Positions 33,981 through 41,909 of a DNA stretch of 44,211 nucleotides are shown here, piece after piece (the first letter of the stretch is position 1; each line of letters opens with the position of its first letter). The position numbers were made by a program, and so were the translations under genes. The notes beneath the pieces were generated by a model that was not told where the DNA came from, searched no databases, and saw nothing but the letters and a program-made list of their open reading frames with translations. The stretch comes from Propylenella binzhouense. GTDB lineage: Bacteria > Pseudomonadota > Alphaproteobacteria > Rhizobiales > Afifellaceae. The DNA lies in contig NZ_SPKJ01000028.1 of the NCBI RefSeq assembly GCF_009866965.1, positions 1 through 44,211 on the forward strand, written 5' to 3'.

Positions 33981-34724
33981 TCACGCCGCCAGCGCGCGCT
34001 CCATATGCAGATAGCCCGGATCGAAGCCGCCGGCCGCCTTCAGGCCCGCCCAGTCGGGAGCCGTCAGCATGCCGCCCCTGAGGACGATGAGGCCGGCCGA
34101 GCGCAGGTCCTGGATCATCCGGTTCACATGGACGGTCGAGATCCCGGTCGCATCGGCGAATTCGATCTGCGTGAACGGCATCTCGCAGCTGTGATTGCGC
34201 GCGAGGCCCACCGCATTCAGCCTGACGAGCAGTTCGCAGAAGACGTGCGCCACCCGGTTGTAGGCTTCCCGCCTGCCGATATTGAGCATCCACTCGCGGA
34301 AGATCGAGGCGTCGACCAGGGTGGTGCGCCAGAACACTGCCGCCAGTTGCGGACGCAACCGGCAGATCTCCCTCAGCGCTTCGTGCGGAATGAAGCCGAC
34401 GACGGACGGGCTGCACGTTCCGATGCTGCAGTCCAGGTACTGCAGTTCGAGGCTCTGCAGGTCGGGCATGTCGCCCGGCACGTGGAAGGCGGTGATCTGC
34501 CGCTTGCCGTCCTCGGTCATCTTGTAGGTGTGCCCGAACCCGCGCAGGAGAACGCAGCAGCGCGACGGGCGGTCGCCCTCGCGCACGAGGTCCTGGTCGG
34601 CTCTGATCTCCGTGATCTGCATCGGGAGCGCCTCCAGGTCCGAGCGTTCTTCGTCCGAGATCGTCCGGAAGGCTTCGAGCTTGCGGATAAACGGACGGAT
34701 CGCAGAGATGGAAAGGCTGGTCAT
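33981..34724 (-). CDS. Crp/Fnr-family transcriptional regulator
   Basis: The 247-residue protein has a cyclic-nucleotide-binding fold (about 20-140, EIRADQDLVREGDRPSRCCVLLRGFGHTYKMTEDGKRQITAFHVPGDM) and a winged helix (about 150-220, FTQIEFADATGISTVHVNRMIQDLRSAGLI). No N-terminal cysteine cluster is seen, so it is not an oxygen-sensing FNR; the ligand is unknown. ATG at 34724 is preferred; a GTG at 34736 would add four residues. Members of this subgroup are frequent in Rhizobiales and some respond to general stress. Confidence 0.88.
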   Translation of the reverse strand: MTSLSISAIRPFIRKLEAFRTISDEERSDLEALPMQITEIRADQDLVREGDRPSRCCVLLRGFGHTYKMTEDGKRQITAFHVPGDMPDLQSLELQYLDCSIGTCSPSVVGFIPHEALREICRLRPQLAAVFWRTTLVDASIFREWMLNIGRREAYNRVAHVFCELLVRLNAVGLARNHSCEMPFTQIEFADATGISTVHVNRMIQDLRSAGLIVLRGGMLTAPDWAGLKAAGGFDPGYLHMERALAA

Positions 34725-35054
34725 TGCCGCGCTCACCGTGAGTAGGCGGGAGCGTGGGGACTCTCAGCCATCAGCGCCTGGAAGATCCTGCTGATGATGC
34801 TTCGATCCTATCAGCGTTTGTGTTGCGATCCTATCAGAATGTTAGGCGCAGAGCTTAGCCTGTGTTAGTTGCCGTCCCGGCTCGGCCGGCCGCGCCCGCG
34901 GCAGCCGCGAACGGCGCGGGACGGGCTGGCGGCTAGGTCGAGACTCCATCCGGCGATGACGACAGGGGGGCGGGGCGCGGCCGCACGCCGCAAGGCACGG
35001 GCAGAGATCGTGGTGGGTTCTGCTTCCCTTCGCGGGGAGCCGTGACCGCCCGTG
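34725..35054. other. Intergenic region upstream of the Crp/Fnr gene
   Basis: These 330 bp have no gene. They hold a 12-bp direct repeat (34803-34814, 34826-34837), an 8-bp inverted repeat (CCGTCCCG 34872-34879 with 34917-34924) and a short stem (35022-35028 with 35034-35040) that could end transcription from the receiver gene. Confidence 0.5.
34803..34837. repeat. 12-bp direct repeat, candidate regulator site
   Basis: CGATCCTATCAG occurs at 34803-34814 and again at 34826-34837, a spacing of 23 bp (about two helical turns), 79 to 113 bp upstream of the Crp/Fnr start. A weaker ATCAGCG match lies nearer the gene. Two sites on one DNA face suggest cooperative protein binding. Confidence 0.6.
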
Positions 35055-35423
35055 TCATCCGGTCGGAGAGAGAAGGCCGTTCAATTCGCGTAGAAGCCGC
35101 CCGGCTCCGAACGGCTTTCCGACGTTGATTGCATCCCGCAGCACCCCGTCCGCGGCCAGGTCCGCCGAGCCGTAGCCGCTGGCCAGGATGAAGGGGATCG
35201 ACATTCGCCGGAGCACTTCCGCCACCGGCGTGACTCGTTCACCAGCGAGATCGACATCGAGTATGGCGGCGTCGGGATACCCCCGCTGCAGGAGATCAAG
35301 GGCCACCCTGACGCTCGCCGCCGGGCCGAGAACGGCATAGCCCGCGCGCCGCAGGGTCAGATCGAGCTCCATCGCAATGAGAAACTCATCCTCGACAACC
35401 AGGATCTGGTGAGCTGGATCCAC
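35055..35423 (-). CDS. Stand-alone response regulator receiver
   Basis: The 122-residue protein is a receiver domain only: acidic pocket ILVVEDEF (Glu11, Asp12), phospho-acceptor Asp56 (AILDVDLAGE), the T/S position in ILASGYG and the conserved Lys in VGKPFGAG. It has no output domain. The GTG at 35423 is preferred over TTG at 35432 because GAAGG is better spaced. It lies 33 nt downstream of an HWE kinase, which is its likely phospho-donor. Single receivers of this kind often act as phosphate sinks or allosteric partners. Confidence 0.9.
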   Translation of the reverse strand: MDPAHQILVVEDEFLIAMELDLTLRRAGYAVLGPAASVRVALDLLQRGYPDAAILDVDLAGERVTPVAEVLRRMSIPFILASGYGSADLAADGVLRDAINVGKPFGAGRLLRELNGLLSPTG

Positions 35424-35456
35424 TATGACCAAACCTTCGCAGCCGACCCCTCGCCC

Positions 35457-36443
35457 CTAATCCAGAGGTGCGGTCACACGAACTCGTAAACCTGCTGGCT
35501 TGAACGTCAGTTCCGCTGCACCGCCCAGCGACCGCTCCGCGCTGAATTCGATCAGCCGGGTTCCGAAGCCGGCGCGTTCGGGCGCAATCACGGGCGGTCC
35601 GTTCTCCTCGCGCCAATCGAGGCAGAGTTCATTCCGGCCGGCTTCCGATGCCACGCTCCAGGTGAGATGGACGATGCCGCCGGGCGTCGAAAGCGCTCCG
35701 TACTTGCTGGCGTTGATGACGAGTTCGTGAAGGATCATGCTGATCGGCAGGACCTGCTCCGTCTTCAATGCGACCGGAGGCCCTGGCTCGACGCGACAAC
35801 GCTCGGCACCTGCCTGTTCGAGCGCCTGGCCGACGAGCGTGCCGAGATCGGTCTCCGCCGTGTTTGCGAGGGAGAGGTCCTCCGCGCGCAAGACGGCTTC
35901 GAAGCGACCCAGGAAAGCGTCCCGATATTCCTCGGCGGAACGTCCTTCCACCTCGGTCTGGGTAGCGAGCGCCCGCACGACGGCCAGGAGGTTTTTCATC
36001 CGGTGGCGCGTCTCGGCCAGAAGGATGTCCTTTTCGGCCTCCTTGCGGATCTGGTCCGTCACGTCCTCGAACGTGACCAGCATGTTTGTGCTGGTGTTGT
36101 CGGGATGGATCAGCCGTCGCGCGCTCACAAGCATCGTTCGCCGTCCGAGAGGAGCGAACTCGTCGGTCACTTCGTACCCGATGACGGCGACCGACTTCGG
36201 AACGACTTCGCTCAAGAGGCGCCGCAGTTCGGGTATGTCCCACTGCCCCGTGCCAAGTTCGAACAGGCTGTGGCCGATCGTGTCGTCGCGATCGACCCTG
36301 AACTTCTCGAAGAAGGCGCGGTTTCCGGTGACCACACACCCGGCCTGATCGATAACGAGGAGCGGCTCTCGGAGCGTGTCGACGATGCCCTGGGCCTGGA
36401 CATGGCCGCTGCGCAGGAGGCGATAGAGATCTTCCAGATTCAT
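35457..36443 (-). CDS. PAS-containing HWE-family sensor histidine kinase
   Basis: The 328-residue protein has no membrane helix. A PAS domain (about 15-130, IVDTLREPLLVIDQAGCVVTGNRAFFEKF) is followed by phospho-acceptor His147 in ETRHRMKNLLAVVRALATQT and an ATPase domain with HELVINASKYGALS (N-box His) and LDWREENGPPV (W-x-E), the two markers of the HWE family. Family members (e.g. LovK, PhyK-like kinases) feed the alphaproteobacterial general stress response or light signalling. This PAS lacks the flavin-binding NCRFLQ motif, so it is probably not a light sensor. The start is ATG at 36443. Confidence 0.9.
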   Translation of the reverse strand: MNLEDLYRLLRSGHVQAQGIVDTLREPLLVIDQAGCVVTGNRAFFEKFRVDRDDTIGHSLFELGTGQWDIPELRRLLSEVVPKSVAVIGYEVTDEFAPLGRRTMLVSARRLIHPDNTSTNMLVTFEDVTDQIRKEAEKDILLAETRHRMKNLLAVVRALATQTEVEGRSAEEYRDAFLGRFEAVLRAEDLSLANTAETDLGTLVGQALEQAGAERCRVEPGPPVALKTEQVLPISMILHELVINASKYGALSTPGGIVHLTWSVASEAGRNELCLDWREENGPPVIAPERAGFGTRLIEFSAERSLGGAAELTFKPAGLRVRVTAPLD

Positions 36444-37022
36444 CAAGGCGCCTCGGCTACAGAAGACGGCGGTCCATCAGTTCCCTTTGCTCATGGTCTG
36501 CCGGACGCGCCGGGGTCAAGCGCGGGATGGTCACTGGTCGCGACCAGAGTGGAGGAGGGCAGGTTGCCGGCCGACCTGGAACCCACCCCCCGGGGCGGCC
36601 ATGCAGCCGGAGGCAGACGCATCAGGGCTCACCGGCAGCTCGGGAACGGGGACCGGGCCTCTGAATGCAAGAGCGCCGCCAGCCGCGCGCTGGCGCTTGA
36701 CCGGCCCAAGCACGAAGCACCGCCGCGGCCGAGCGCAAGCGCGAATGGATCACGGGAACACGCCAGTTTCAGCATGGCTGGTACGCCGACGAGCCGGAGC
36801 TGGTGAAGGCGATGCCCCTGGAGCTCTGCCGGGCGGCATAGGCGCGGTTCCATCGGAAGCCGGCAGGAAAATGGGGCGGCCTTCGGGCGAGTTGCGGTTC
36901 GCGACGGTGCGGAGGGGAGGGCGCCTTCGGTGTGCCCAAGCTTCCGGACAAAATCCAACGCCGTCCGACAGCGTATAGCGTCCGTCGATCGGACAGGGCG
37001 GCGGCCGACTGGCTCCAAGGGA
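36444..37022. other. Gene-poor region left of the tRNA-Glu fragment
   Basis: I see no intact gene in these 579 bp. A stop-to-stop frame at 36701-36841 (plus) reads ERKREWITGTRQFQHGWYADEPELVKAMPLELCRAA and looks protein-like without a start codon, perhaps a decayed gene end. The rest is non-coding by eye. Confidence 0.45.
36701..36841 (+). pseudogene. Possible decayed coding fragment
   Basis: Forty-six codons between two stops have balanced composition (KREWITGTRQFQHGWYADEPELVKAMPLELC) unlike the surrounding GC-skewed frames. There is no start codon or ribosome binding site. I do not recognise the source gene. Confidence 0.25.
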
Positions 37023-37077
37023 TTGAAATCTCTGGTGCACCCTACGGGACTCGAACCCGTGTTTCCGCCGTGAAAGG
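37023..37077 (-). repeat. Duplicated tRNA-Glu 3' end (distal attachment site)
   Basis: Identical over 55 bp to 40341-40395. It covers the anticodon loop, variable region, T-arm, acceptor 3' strand, CCA and 10 bp of flank (on the minus strand). The 5' half of the tRNA is missing, so this copy is not a gene. Confidence 0.93.
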
Positions 37078-37835
37078 CGCATCTTGGGCTAGCGGTGGCT
37101 AACGCTGGCATCCGGAAGTACACGTCTTTCCAGATACTTGTCACCGAGGCTAGCCCTTGACCCTCCTCACTAGGCCCCAGAGGCGCGCGAGCGCGAGGTG
37201 CGCGCGCTGATGTCGCGCTGGTCCGCAGCCGTCGCCCGCGACAAGGCTCGGCAGTTCGATGCTGCGCAGCGGAGCCTCAGCTGGCAGACCTACTTGCGGA
37301 GCACGGACCCGAGGTTGAGCTGACTAAGCCCGGGCATCGTACTGCTTGGCTGATGCGCGCGAGGTTCGTCCCGTGATCCATCTGGCGCCCGTTCAACCTG
37401 CAGCGTCATCCTACACATCGTCCAGGGCGCGGCGACAGCCGCGCAGGGTCCCGCGAAAAAGCCACCCCGGTGTCGATGGGTGGGCCAGGCGGTCGTCAGA
37501 AGCTGGCAGAACCGGGCGCACCAATTGCGGCGCTGTCATGAGCTACCGGGTAAGCTGCGCGGCCGAGCAGGCAACCGTCGCCCTTTCGAGAGTGAACTGC
37601 GGCTATCGTGGAGCGGAATTTATATGAGACGCGATGTCCTTGCGTCACGAGGAGCGATACTCTTGATTCTTCTATTTGAACCGCTCGTCCTCAATGGCCG
37701 CCGCATCTATGCGGAGTGCTCTAGGAATCCACGAAGTTGGACGTACGGTTGATGTCAGCGTCGGCGGTGGATTGAGAGAACCGCTGAATTACCATTTGAC
37801 ACCTGATCTGGCTGCGTTGAAATGAGCGCCATATC
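37078..37835. other. Left part of the island, no intact gene recognised
   Basis: These 758 bp separate the distal attachment site from the nuclease-type gene. An 8-bp inverted repeat (GGGCTAGC 37086-37093, GCTAGCCC 37149-37156) lies close to the junction, possibly a recombinase site or RNA hairpin. One short decayed frame is listed separately. A perfect TTGACA (37796-37801) precedes the large gene but without a clear -10. A 42-codon ORF (37624-37752, ATG with GGAGCGG upstream) is possible but unsupported. Confidence 0.5.
37174..37323 (+). pseudogene. Short protein-like fragment inside the island
   Basis: The frame after a TAG at 37171 reads APEAREREVRALMSRWSAAVARDKARQFDAAQRSLSWQTYLRSTDPRLS then stop. 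It looks like the helical C-terminal end of a larger protein; a GTG at 37198 could start a 41-residue product. The source is not recognised. Confidence 0.3.
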
Positions 37836-40016
37836 ATGACGGAACACACCGAACCGGCCTCGCCGAAAGAAGGGTGCGCTATCGACCTCCCGGCATTTCG
37901 CGCCATCGTGGATGCTAACCCGCCAGGCATTTCGTCCTGCGGACAGAACCTCGAACAACTTTATTCCTATGTCGGTCTGAACAAGTCCGGATCTCTGGCG
38001 CGAGAACAGGTTTCGGAGGCGCTCTGCGCGCGTATGCGCGATGCATTCGCCTCCGGCCACAAGGCGGTTTGGCAGGCCTGCCGATTGCTCCAAACGGATC
38101 TCATTCGAGAACATGTGCTTCGGGACGTACCGCTCAATCCCTATTTTGAGGTTCTCTGCCACCTTAAAGACGCCATGCGCTCGGACGACAAACCCAGCGG
38201 TATTCGGGACGACTGGAAAGCCGCGATTGCCGCCGCGCGTGATCATGTCGAGATCAACTCGTGGCAGACGCTGCCCGGAAGAACTTACGCACGCGAATTC
38301 GCGGTTGCGCGCGCTGCCAAGGCGCTTGAGGATTCGGGATATGAGATCGACCTTTCACCCGGTTGGATCAGCCTCAGCAAGACGGGAGAGGCCAAGCTAG
38401 TCCGCGCGATCGAAACCACCATCGCGAAGATGGGTGGCCTCAACGTTGCTCGGCGGATCTTTGCCAAGATCGCCTCCACCTTTGACCCTGGTCAAGGTCG
38501 GTATCATCTGGTGCCCCGCATTTCATTGACCGGGGGTGGCGCTCCCCAGGTGCCATGGGGCTATCTTCTGCAACTCGCCGCGAAGCATCTCGAAGGCGAC
38601 CGACCGCTGGATGATGACGACAGACGATGGGGGCATCTGCTCCATCTTTCGACCAACTATGCCGCGGTCCTCGATGTGCAGCCCTATGCGCCGATAGCGT
38701 ACCGTACATTCGACGCAGAGGACCTCCTCGTATTTCTGCGCGACGTCGCGCTCTATGATACGCTGTTCCGAATTCCTCAGCTTCGGCCTTCCGACGTCGA
38801 CCGCATTGCTAGAGGCATGCTCGACTTCCTCGACTCAGCCGCCCCGACAACGAGTGGGTGGTCACTCGATCAGGCTCTGTCTCTCATCGCCCATATCCTG
38901 GATCCGATCCGCGATGTTCGCGGCCCCATCATCTTGCGCAAGAGCGACATCTGCCGGGCAATGCCCGACATTCCGAAGGAAATTGTCTATTGCCTTTTGG
39001 ACGAGGTCCTTTGCCACGCTGCTGCGGGGGTCAATCGAAGATTCTCTTATCCGACCGACGCGCCGACAACTGCAGACAACACGCTTGGCATCACCTTTTC
39101 GTCGCGCCCGCTTCTGAAGCTTGGCACGTGCTATTGTTTGATTGATCGGTCGGTATGCGCACCCGCCTTCATTGAGGCCCTTCTCGCTGCCCTGCGCCCT
39201 CAACGAGAGGGATTAGACAATGCCGTCGGTCTGGCCATGGAGCGGTTTGTCGAGCGTGAGTTCGTAGCGCACGGTGTCCCGACATTGAGCGGCGACTATG
39301 ATCATGACACGAAGCATGGGCAGTGCGACGTGATCGCGGACACACCGCAAACCCTCATATTTTTTGAACTAAAGAAGAAGGCTCTGACCCGACGGGCCCA
39401 AGCCGGGATGGATGCCGACCTGCTGCTCGATTTGGCGGGTAGTCTGCTGAAGGCCCACGCGCAGGCAGGATGGCATGAAGTTCGGCTTAAACAGGCCGGG
39501 ACACTCGAGCTCGTTCGTGATGGGGTAACGAGGACCCTCAGTCTTAACGGGCGAGAGGTCGAGAAGGTCGCCATGTCGATGCTCGACTATGGCAGCTTTC
39601 AAGACCGGATCGTTCTGAGACATTTTCTTGAGACGACGATGAATGCGACGTTCAGGCCCGTCGACCTGCAGCTTAGCAAGAGGTTCGACGAGATCAATGT
39701 CAGCCTGGCTGAGATACGGGATCAGATTGCCCTCAATTATCCCAGACGTGAGCAAGTCGAGCATCCCTTCTTCAACTGCTGGTTCATGAGCGTGCCGCAG
39801 TTACTCATCCTGTTGGACGGCGTGAGCGACGCCGCCGGTTTCCGAGCGGCTTTGTGGACATGCCGTCATATTACGACTGGGTCGGCTGATCTCTATTATG
39901 AGCTTTCACTTATGCGGCGCCGGTCGGGCACCGTCGTCGCAGACGATCATCAGCGACCGACTGCGAACCTCGCCAAGGCGATCAATATCCCCGGCGACCC
40001 GGAGCCCCGAAAGTGA
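37836..40016 (+). CDS. Large protein with PD-(D/E)XK nuclease-type motif, family unknown
   Basis: The 726-residue protein is the only substantial gene of the tRNA-Glu island. I do not recognise its family. Residues about 466-515 fit a PD-(D/E)XK nuclease core: a helix MERFVEREFVAHGV (468-481, Glu469 or Glu473 as the helix acid), then Asp498 in GQCDVIAD, then Glu511-x-Lys513 in LIFFELKKK, i.e. D-x12-E-x-K at a strand end. Residues 1-460 are mainly helical with many Cys and Trp and show no Walker A, helicase or clear HTH motif. The C-terminal 600-726 part has a possible coiled segment. No membrane helices or signal peptide are seen. No good ribosome binding site precedes ATG 37836, and base composition is lower in GC than the flanks. 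A restriction or abortive defence enzyme is possible. Confidence 0.7.
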   Translation: MTEHTEPASPKEGCAIDLPAFRAIVDANPPGISSCGQNLEQLYSYVGLNKSGSLAREQVSEALCARMRDAFASGHKAVWQACRLLQTDLIREHVLRDVPLNPYFEVLCHLKDAMRSDDKPSGIRDDWKAAIAAARDHVEINSWQTLPGRTYAREFAVARAAKALEDSGYEIDLSPGWISLSKTGEAKLVRAIETTIAKMGGLNVARRIFAKIASTFDPGQGRYHLVPRISLTGGGAPQVPWGYLLQLAAKHLEGDRPLDDDDRRWGHLLHLSTNYAAVLDVQPYAPIAYRTFDAEDLLVFLRDVALYDTLFRIPQLRPSDVDRIARGMLDFLDSAAPTTSGWSLDQALSLIAHILDPIRDVRGPIILRKSDICRAMPDIPKEIVYCLLDEVLCHAAAGVNRRFSYPTDAPTTADNTLGITFSSRPLLKLGTCYCLIDRSVCAPAFIEALLAALRPQREGLDNAVGLAMERFVEREFVAHGVPTLSGDYDHDTKHGQCDVIADTPQTLIFFELKKKALTRRAQAGMDADLLLDLAGSLLKAHAQAGWHEVRLKQAGTLELVRDGVTRTLSLNGREVEKVAMSMLDYGSFQDRIVLRHFLETTMNATFRPVDLQLSKRFDEINVSLAEIRDQIALNYPRREQVEHPFFNCWFMSVPQLLILLDGVSDAAGFRAALWTCRHITTGSADLYYELSLMRRRSGTVVADDHQRPTANLAKAINIPGDPEPRK

Positions 40017-40340
40017 GGTGTTAACAACGGGCGCCAGCGCAATCGAGAGAATCTGCAGGAGTCGCGGTCCGTAGGATTGAACATATAGAGAACATCTCTG
40101 CTGTCAACGCGGGGAGCGGCCTGAGATCACCGGGGGGCGGCGCCCACGCTCGCGACTGGCAGGACGTGCCCGAGCGCTCTTGAACTATGCCCGGCGGATG
40201 GAGGGCGAGGCGCCGGATCATCCTAGCCGCTGACGAGCTGAGCGTGCGGCTGCCCACCCCGGGGCCGACAAGTGGCCTCGCGCATCCGGGTCATATTGGG
40301 CGGGATTTAGGCGGGGCGCCGCGTGTTGGCGGCTAAGCCC
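40017..40340. other. Right part of the island, no gene recognised
   Basis: These 324 bp between the nuclease-type gene and tRNA-Glu contain no convincing ORF and no integrase, the place where one would normally be found. GC rises toward the tRNA. Confidence 0.5.
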
Positions 40341-40395
40341 TTGAAATCTCTGGTGCACCCTACGGGACTCGAACCCGTGTTTCCGCCGTGAAAGG
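40341..40395 (-). repeat. Proximal attachment site within tRNA-Glu
   Basis: The right copy of the 55-bp repeat. It includes 10 bp of tRNA 3' flank (40341-40350) and the tRNA from CCA through the anticodon loop. Identity with the left copy ends at the first base pair of the anticodon stem, a usual crossover area for integrases. Confidence 0.93.
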
Positions 40396-40426
40396 GCGGC
40401 GTCCTGGACCGCTAGACGAAGGGTGC
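40351..40426 (-). tRNA. tRNA-Glu (anticodon TTC)
   Basis: A 76-nt cloverleaf with encoded CCA: acceptor GCACCCT/AGGGTGC, anticodon stem CCGCC/GGCGG with loop CTTTCAC giving TTC, and T-arm ACGGG-TTCGAGT-CCCGT. It is complete and has its own predicted promoter upstream. Its 3' end is the insertion target of the adjacent island. Confidence 0.95.
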
Positions 40427-40436
40427 TTCGCGGGGG

Positions 40437-40465
40437 CTTATAGGGGCGGCCGGCCTGCGCGGCAA
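40437..40465 (-). promoter_or_regulatory. Predicted tRNA-Glu promoter
   Basis: On the minus strand, TTGCCG (40460-40465) and TATAAG (40437-40442) are 17 bp apart, with the -10 ten bases before the mature tRNA 5' end. Confidence 0.55.
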
Positions 40466-40514
40466 GCGTCCGTGGCCGCCCGGCGCGGCTTCCGGTGCGG
40501 CCGGCGCTCCCGCC

Positions 40515-40955
40515 CTACCAATGGCCGGTGTTCGGCATCGACGACCACGGTTCCTGCGGCGGCTTGGCCGGGCCCTTCTGCAGGAGCTCGACCGAGATAT
40601 TGTCGGGCGAGCGGACGAAGGCCATGTTGCCGTCGCGCGGCGGCCGGTTGATCGTGACGCCGCCCGCCATCAGGCGCGCGCAGGTCTCGTAGATGTCCTC
40701 GACCTCGAAGGCGAGGTGTCCGAAATTGCGGCCTTCCCCGTATGCCTCCGGGTCCCAGTTATAGGTAAGCTCGAGGAGCGGCGCCCGCTCTGCCCGGCCG
40801 CGCTCGGCGTCCCCGGGAGCGGCGAGGAAGATGAGCGTGTAGCGTCCCTTCTCGTTCTCGGTGCGCCGGACCTCCTGCATGCCGAGCTTGCCGGAGTAGA
40901 AGTCGAGCGCCTTGTCGATGTCGGCGACGCGAACCATGGTGTGAAGATAGCGCAT
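40515..40955 (-). CDS. gloA: Lactoylglutathione lyase (glyoxalase I)
   Basis: Glyoxalase I converts the hemithioacetal of methylglyoxal and glutathione to S-lactoylglutathione. The 146-residue protein starts [26 protein letters not shown] and has the metal-ligand pattern His5, Glu (LLELTYNW), His ([10 protein letters not shown]) and Glu (SVELLQ). A strong AAGGAGG precedes the ATG. It is divergent from the sirtuin gene, the start codons only 31 bp apart. Confidence 0.95.
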   Translation of the reverse strand: MRYLHTMVRVADIDKALDFYSGKLGMQEVRRTENEKGRYTLIFLAAPGDAERGRAERAPLLELTYNWDPEAYGEGRNFGHLAFEVEDIYETCARLMAGGVTINRPPRDGNMAFVRSPDNISVELLQKGPAKPPQEPWSSMPNTGHW

Positions 40956-40986
40956 GGGATCCTCCTTGACGGTCGGACGGCAGAAT

Positions 40987-41763
40987 ATGGCGATGGACGT
41001 GACGGGCAATGGAGCAGGGGACGTGCTCGCGCAACTCCTCGCCGAGGCGGTCCGCATCGTCGCCTTCACCGGCGCCGGCATCTCGACCGAGTCGGGCATA
41101 CCCGATTTCCGCAGCCCCGGCGGGATCTGGAGCCGGATGGCGCCGATCACCTACCAGGAATTCGTCGGCTCGGAGGCCGCGCGCCTGGAGGACTGGCGCC
41201 GGCGCTTCGTGATGAACGCGGAGTTCGCCCGCGCCGAGCCGAATGCCGGCCACCGGGCGCTCGCGCTCCTGCTCGCGGAGGGGCGCGACCTTAATGTCGT
41301 CACCCAGAACATCGACGGCCTGCACCAGCGCTCCGGCGTCCCGCCCGCGCGCCTCGTCGAGCTGCACGGCAACGCCACCTACGGGCGCTGCCTCGAATGC
41401 GGCGCCCGGCGCGAGCTGGAGGACGTCCGCGCCGAGATCGACGCGACCGGCCGCGCGCCGCGCTGTCCGGCCTGCGGAGGGCTCGTGAAGGCGGCGGTGA
41501 TCTCGTTCGGGGAGGCGATGCCGCAGGCGGCGATGGAGCGGGCGGTGCGGCTCGCCGAGAGCGCCGACCTCCTGATCGTGCTCGGGTCCTCGCTGGTGGT
41601 CCATCCCGCCGCCATGATCCCGGTGGTGGCGCGCGAATCGGGCGCCGATCTGGTCATCGTCAACCGCGACCCGACCCCGCTCGACGGCGTCGCGACGCTC
41701 GTCCTCCGGGAGGCGATCGGCCCTGTCTTCTTGCGTCTGTTTCCACAGCTCGGGGAAAAATAG
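40987..41763 (+). CDS. cobB: Sir2-family NAD-dependent protein deacylase
   Basis: The 258-residue protein has the NAD-binding [34 protein letters not shown], catalytic His in ELHGN, four zinc cysteines (CLEC...CPAC), SFGEAMP and [12 protein letters not shown]. It removes acyl groups from lysines, for example on acetyl-CoA synthetase. The start is uncertain: ATG 40987 or 40993, or GTG 41023, which has GGAG at a suitable distance and would give 246 residues. Confidence 0.92.
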   Translation: MAMDVTGNGAGDVLAQLLAEAVRIVAFTGAGISTESGIPDFRSPGGIWSRMAPITYQEFVGSEAARLEDWRRRFVMNAEFARAEPNAGHRALALLLAEGRDLNVVTQNIDGLHQRSGVPPARLVELHGNATYGRCLECGARRELEDVRAEIDATGRAPRCPACGGLVKAAVISFGEAMPQAAMERAVRLAESADLLIVLGSSLVVHPAAMIPVVARESGADLVIVNRDPTPLDGVATLVLREAIGPVFLRLFPQLGEK

Positions 41764-41799
41764 GCCTTTGTTGTTCCTGTACGGATGAAATCGCTTGTC

Positions 41800-41815
41800 C
41801 GGGCCTGCCGGCCCG
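41800..41815 (+). terminator. Possible terminator of the sirtuin gene
   Basis: CGGGCC-TGCC-GGCCCG hairpin, 36 nt after the stop, followed by a moderately T-rich stretch. Confidence 0.4.
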
Positions 41816-41909
41816 ATGTTAACTTTTGAGTACGAATCAAGCTTAGACGGCAGAACTCAAGTCGATCCCGCGCGGCGCTTGTACGTTCCTCGGACGGAGT
41901 GGGGCGATC

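Larger units (their letters stand above)
37023..40395. mobile_element. Mini genomic island integrated at tRNA-Glu
   Basis: The ends are two identical 55-bp blocks consisting of the 3' part of tRNA-Glu plus 10 bp of 3' flank. Only the right copy belongs to an intact tRNA gene. The arrangement (intact tRNA, inserted DNA on its 3' side, duplicated 3' end) is that left by tyrosine integrases. No integrase, transposase or plasmid gene is inside, so the element is either a remnant or a passenger mobilised in trans. GC counted by hand is 34/60 at 38161-38220 and 29/60 at 39721-39780, against 45/60 in recA (3421-3480) and 49/60 in purL (15001-15060). Confidence 0.85.

Noticed and set aside
34872-34924. 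CCGTCCCG inverted repeat as a terminator
   Set aside because: Large loop, no T-run, and GC-rich inverted repeats are common by chance here.
37023-37077. A second tRNA-Glu gene
   Set aside because: Only the 3' part is present; the D-arm and 5' acceptor strand are absent, so it cannot fold.
37346-37627. 93-codon plus-strand frame inside the island
   Set aside because: No ribosome binding site, composition like a random frame, no recognisable segment.
37796-37824. Promoter for the nuclease-type gene from TTGACA at 37796
   Set aside because: The -35 is perfect, but no acceptable -10 is found at 15 to 19 bp, so I do not list it as a feature.
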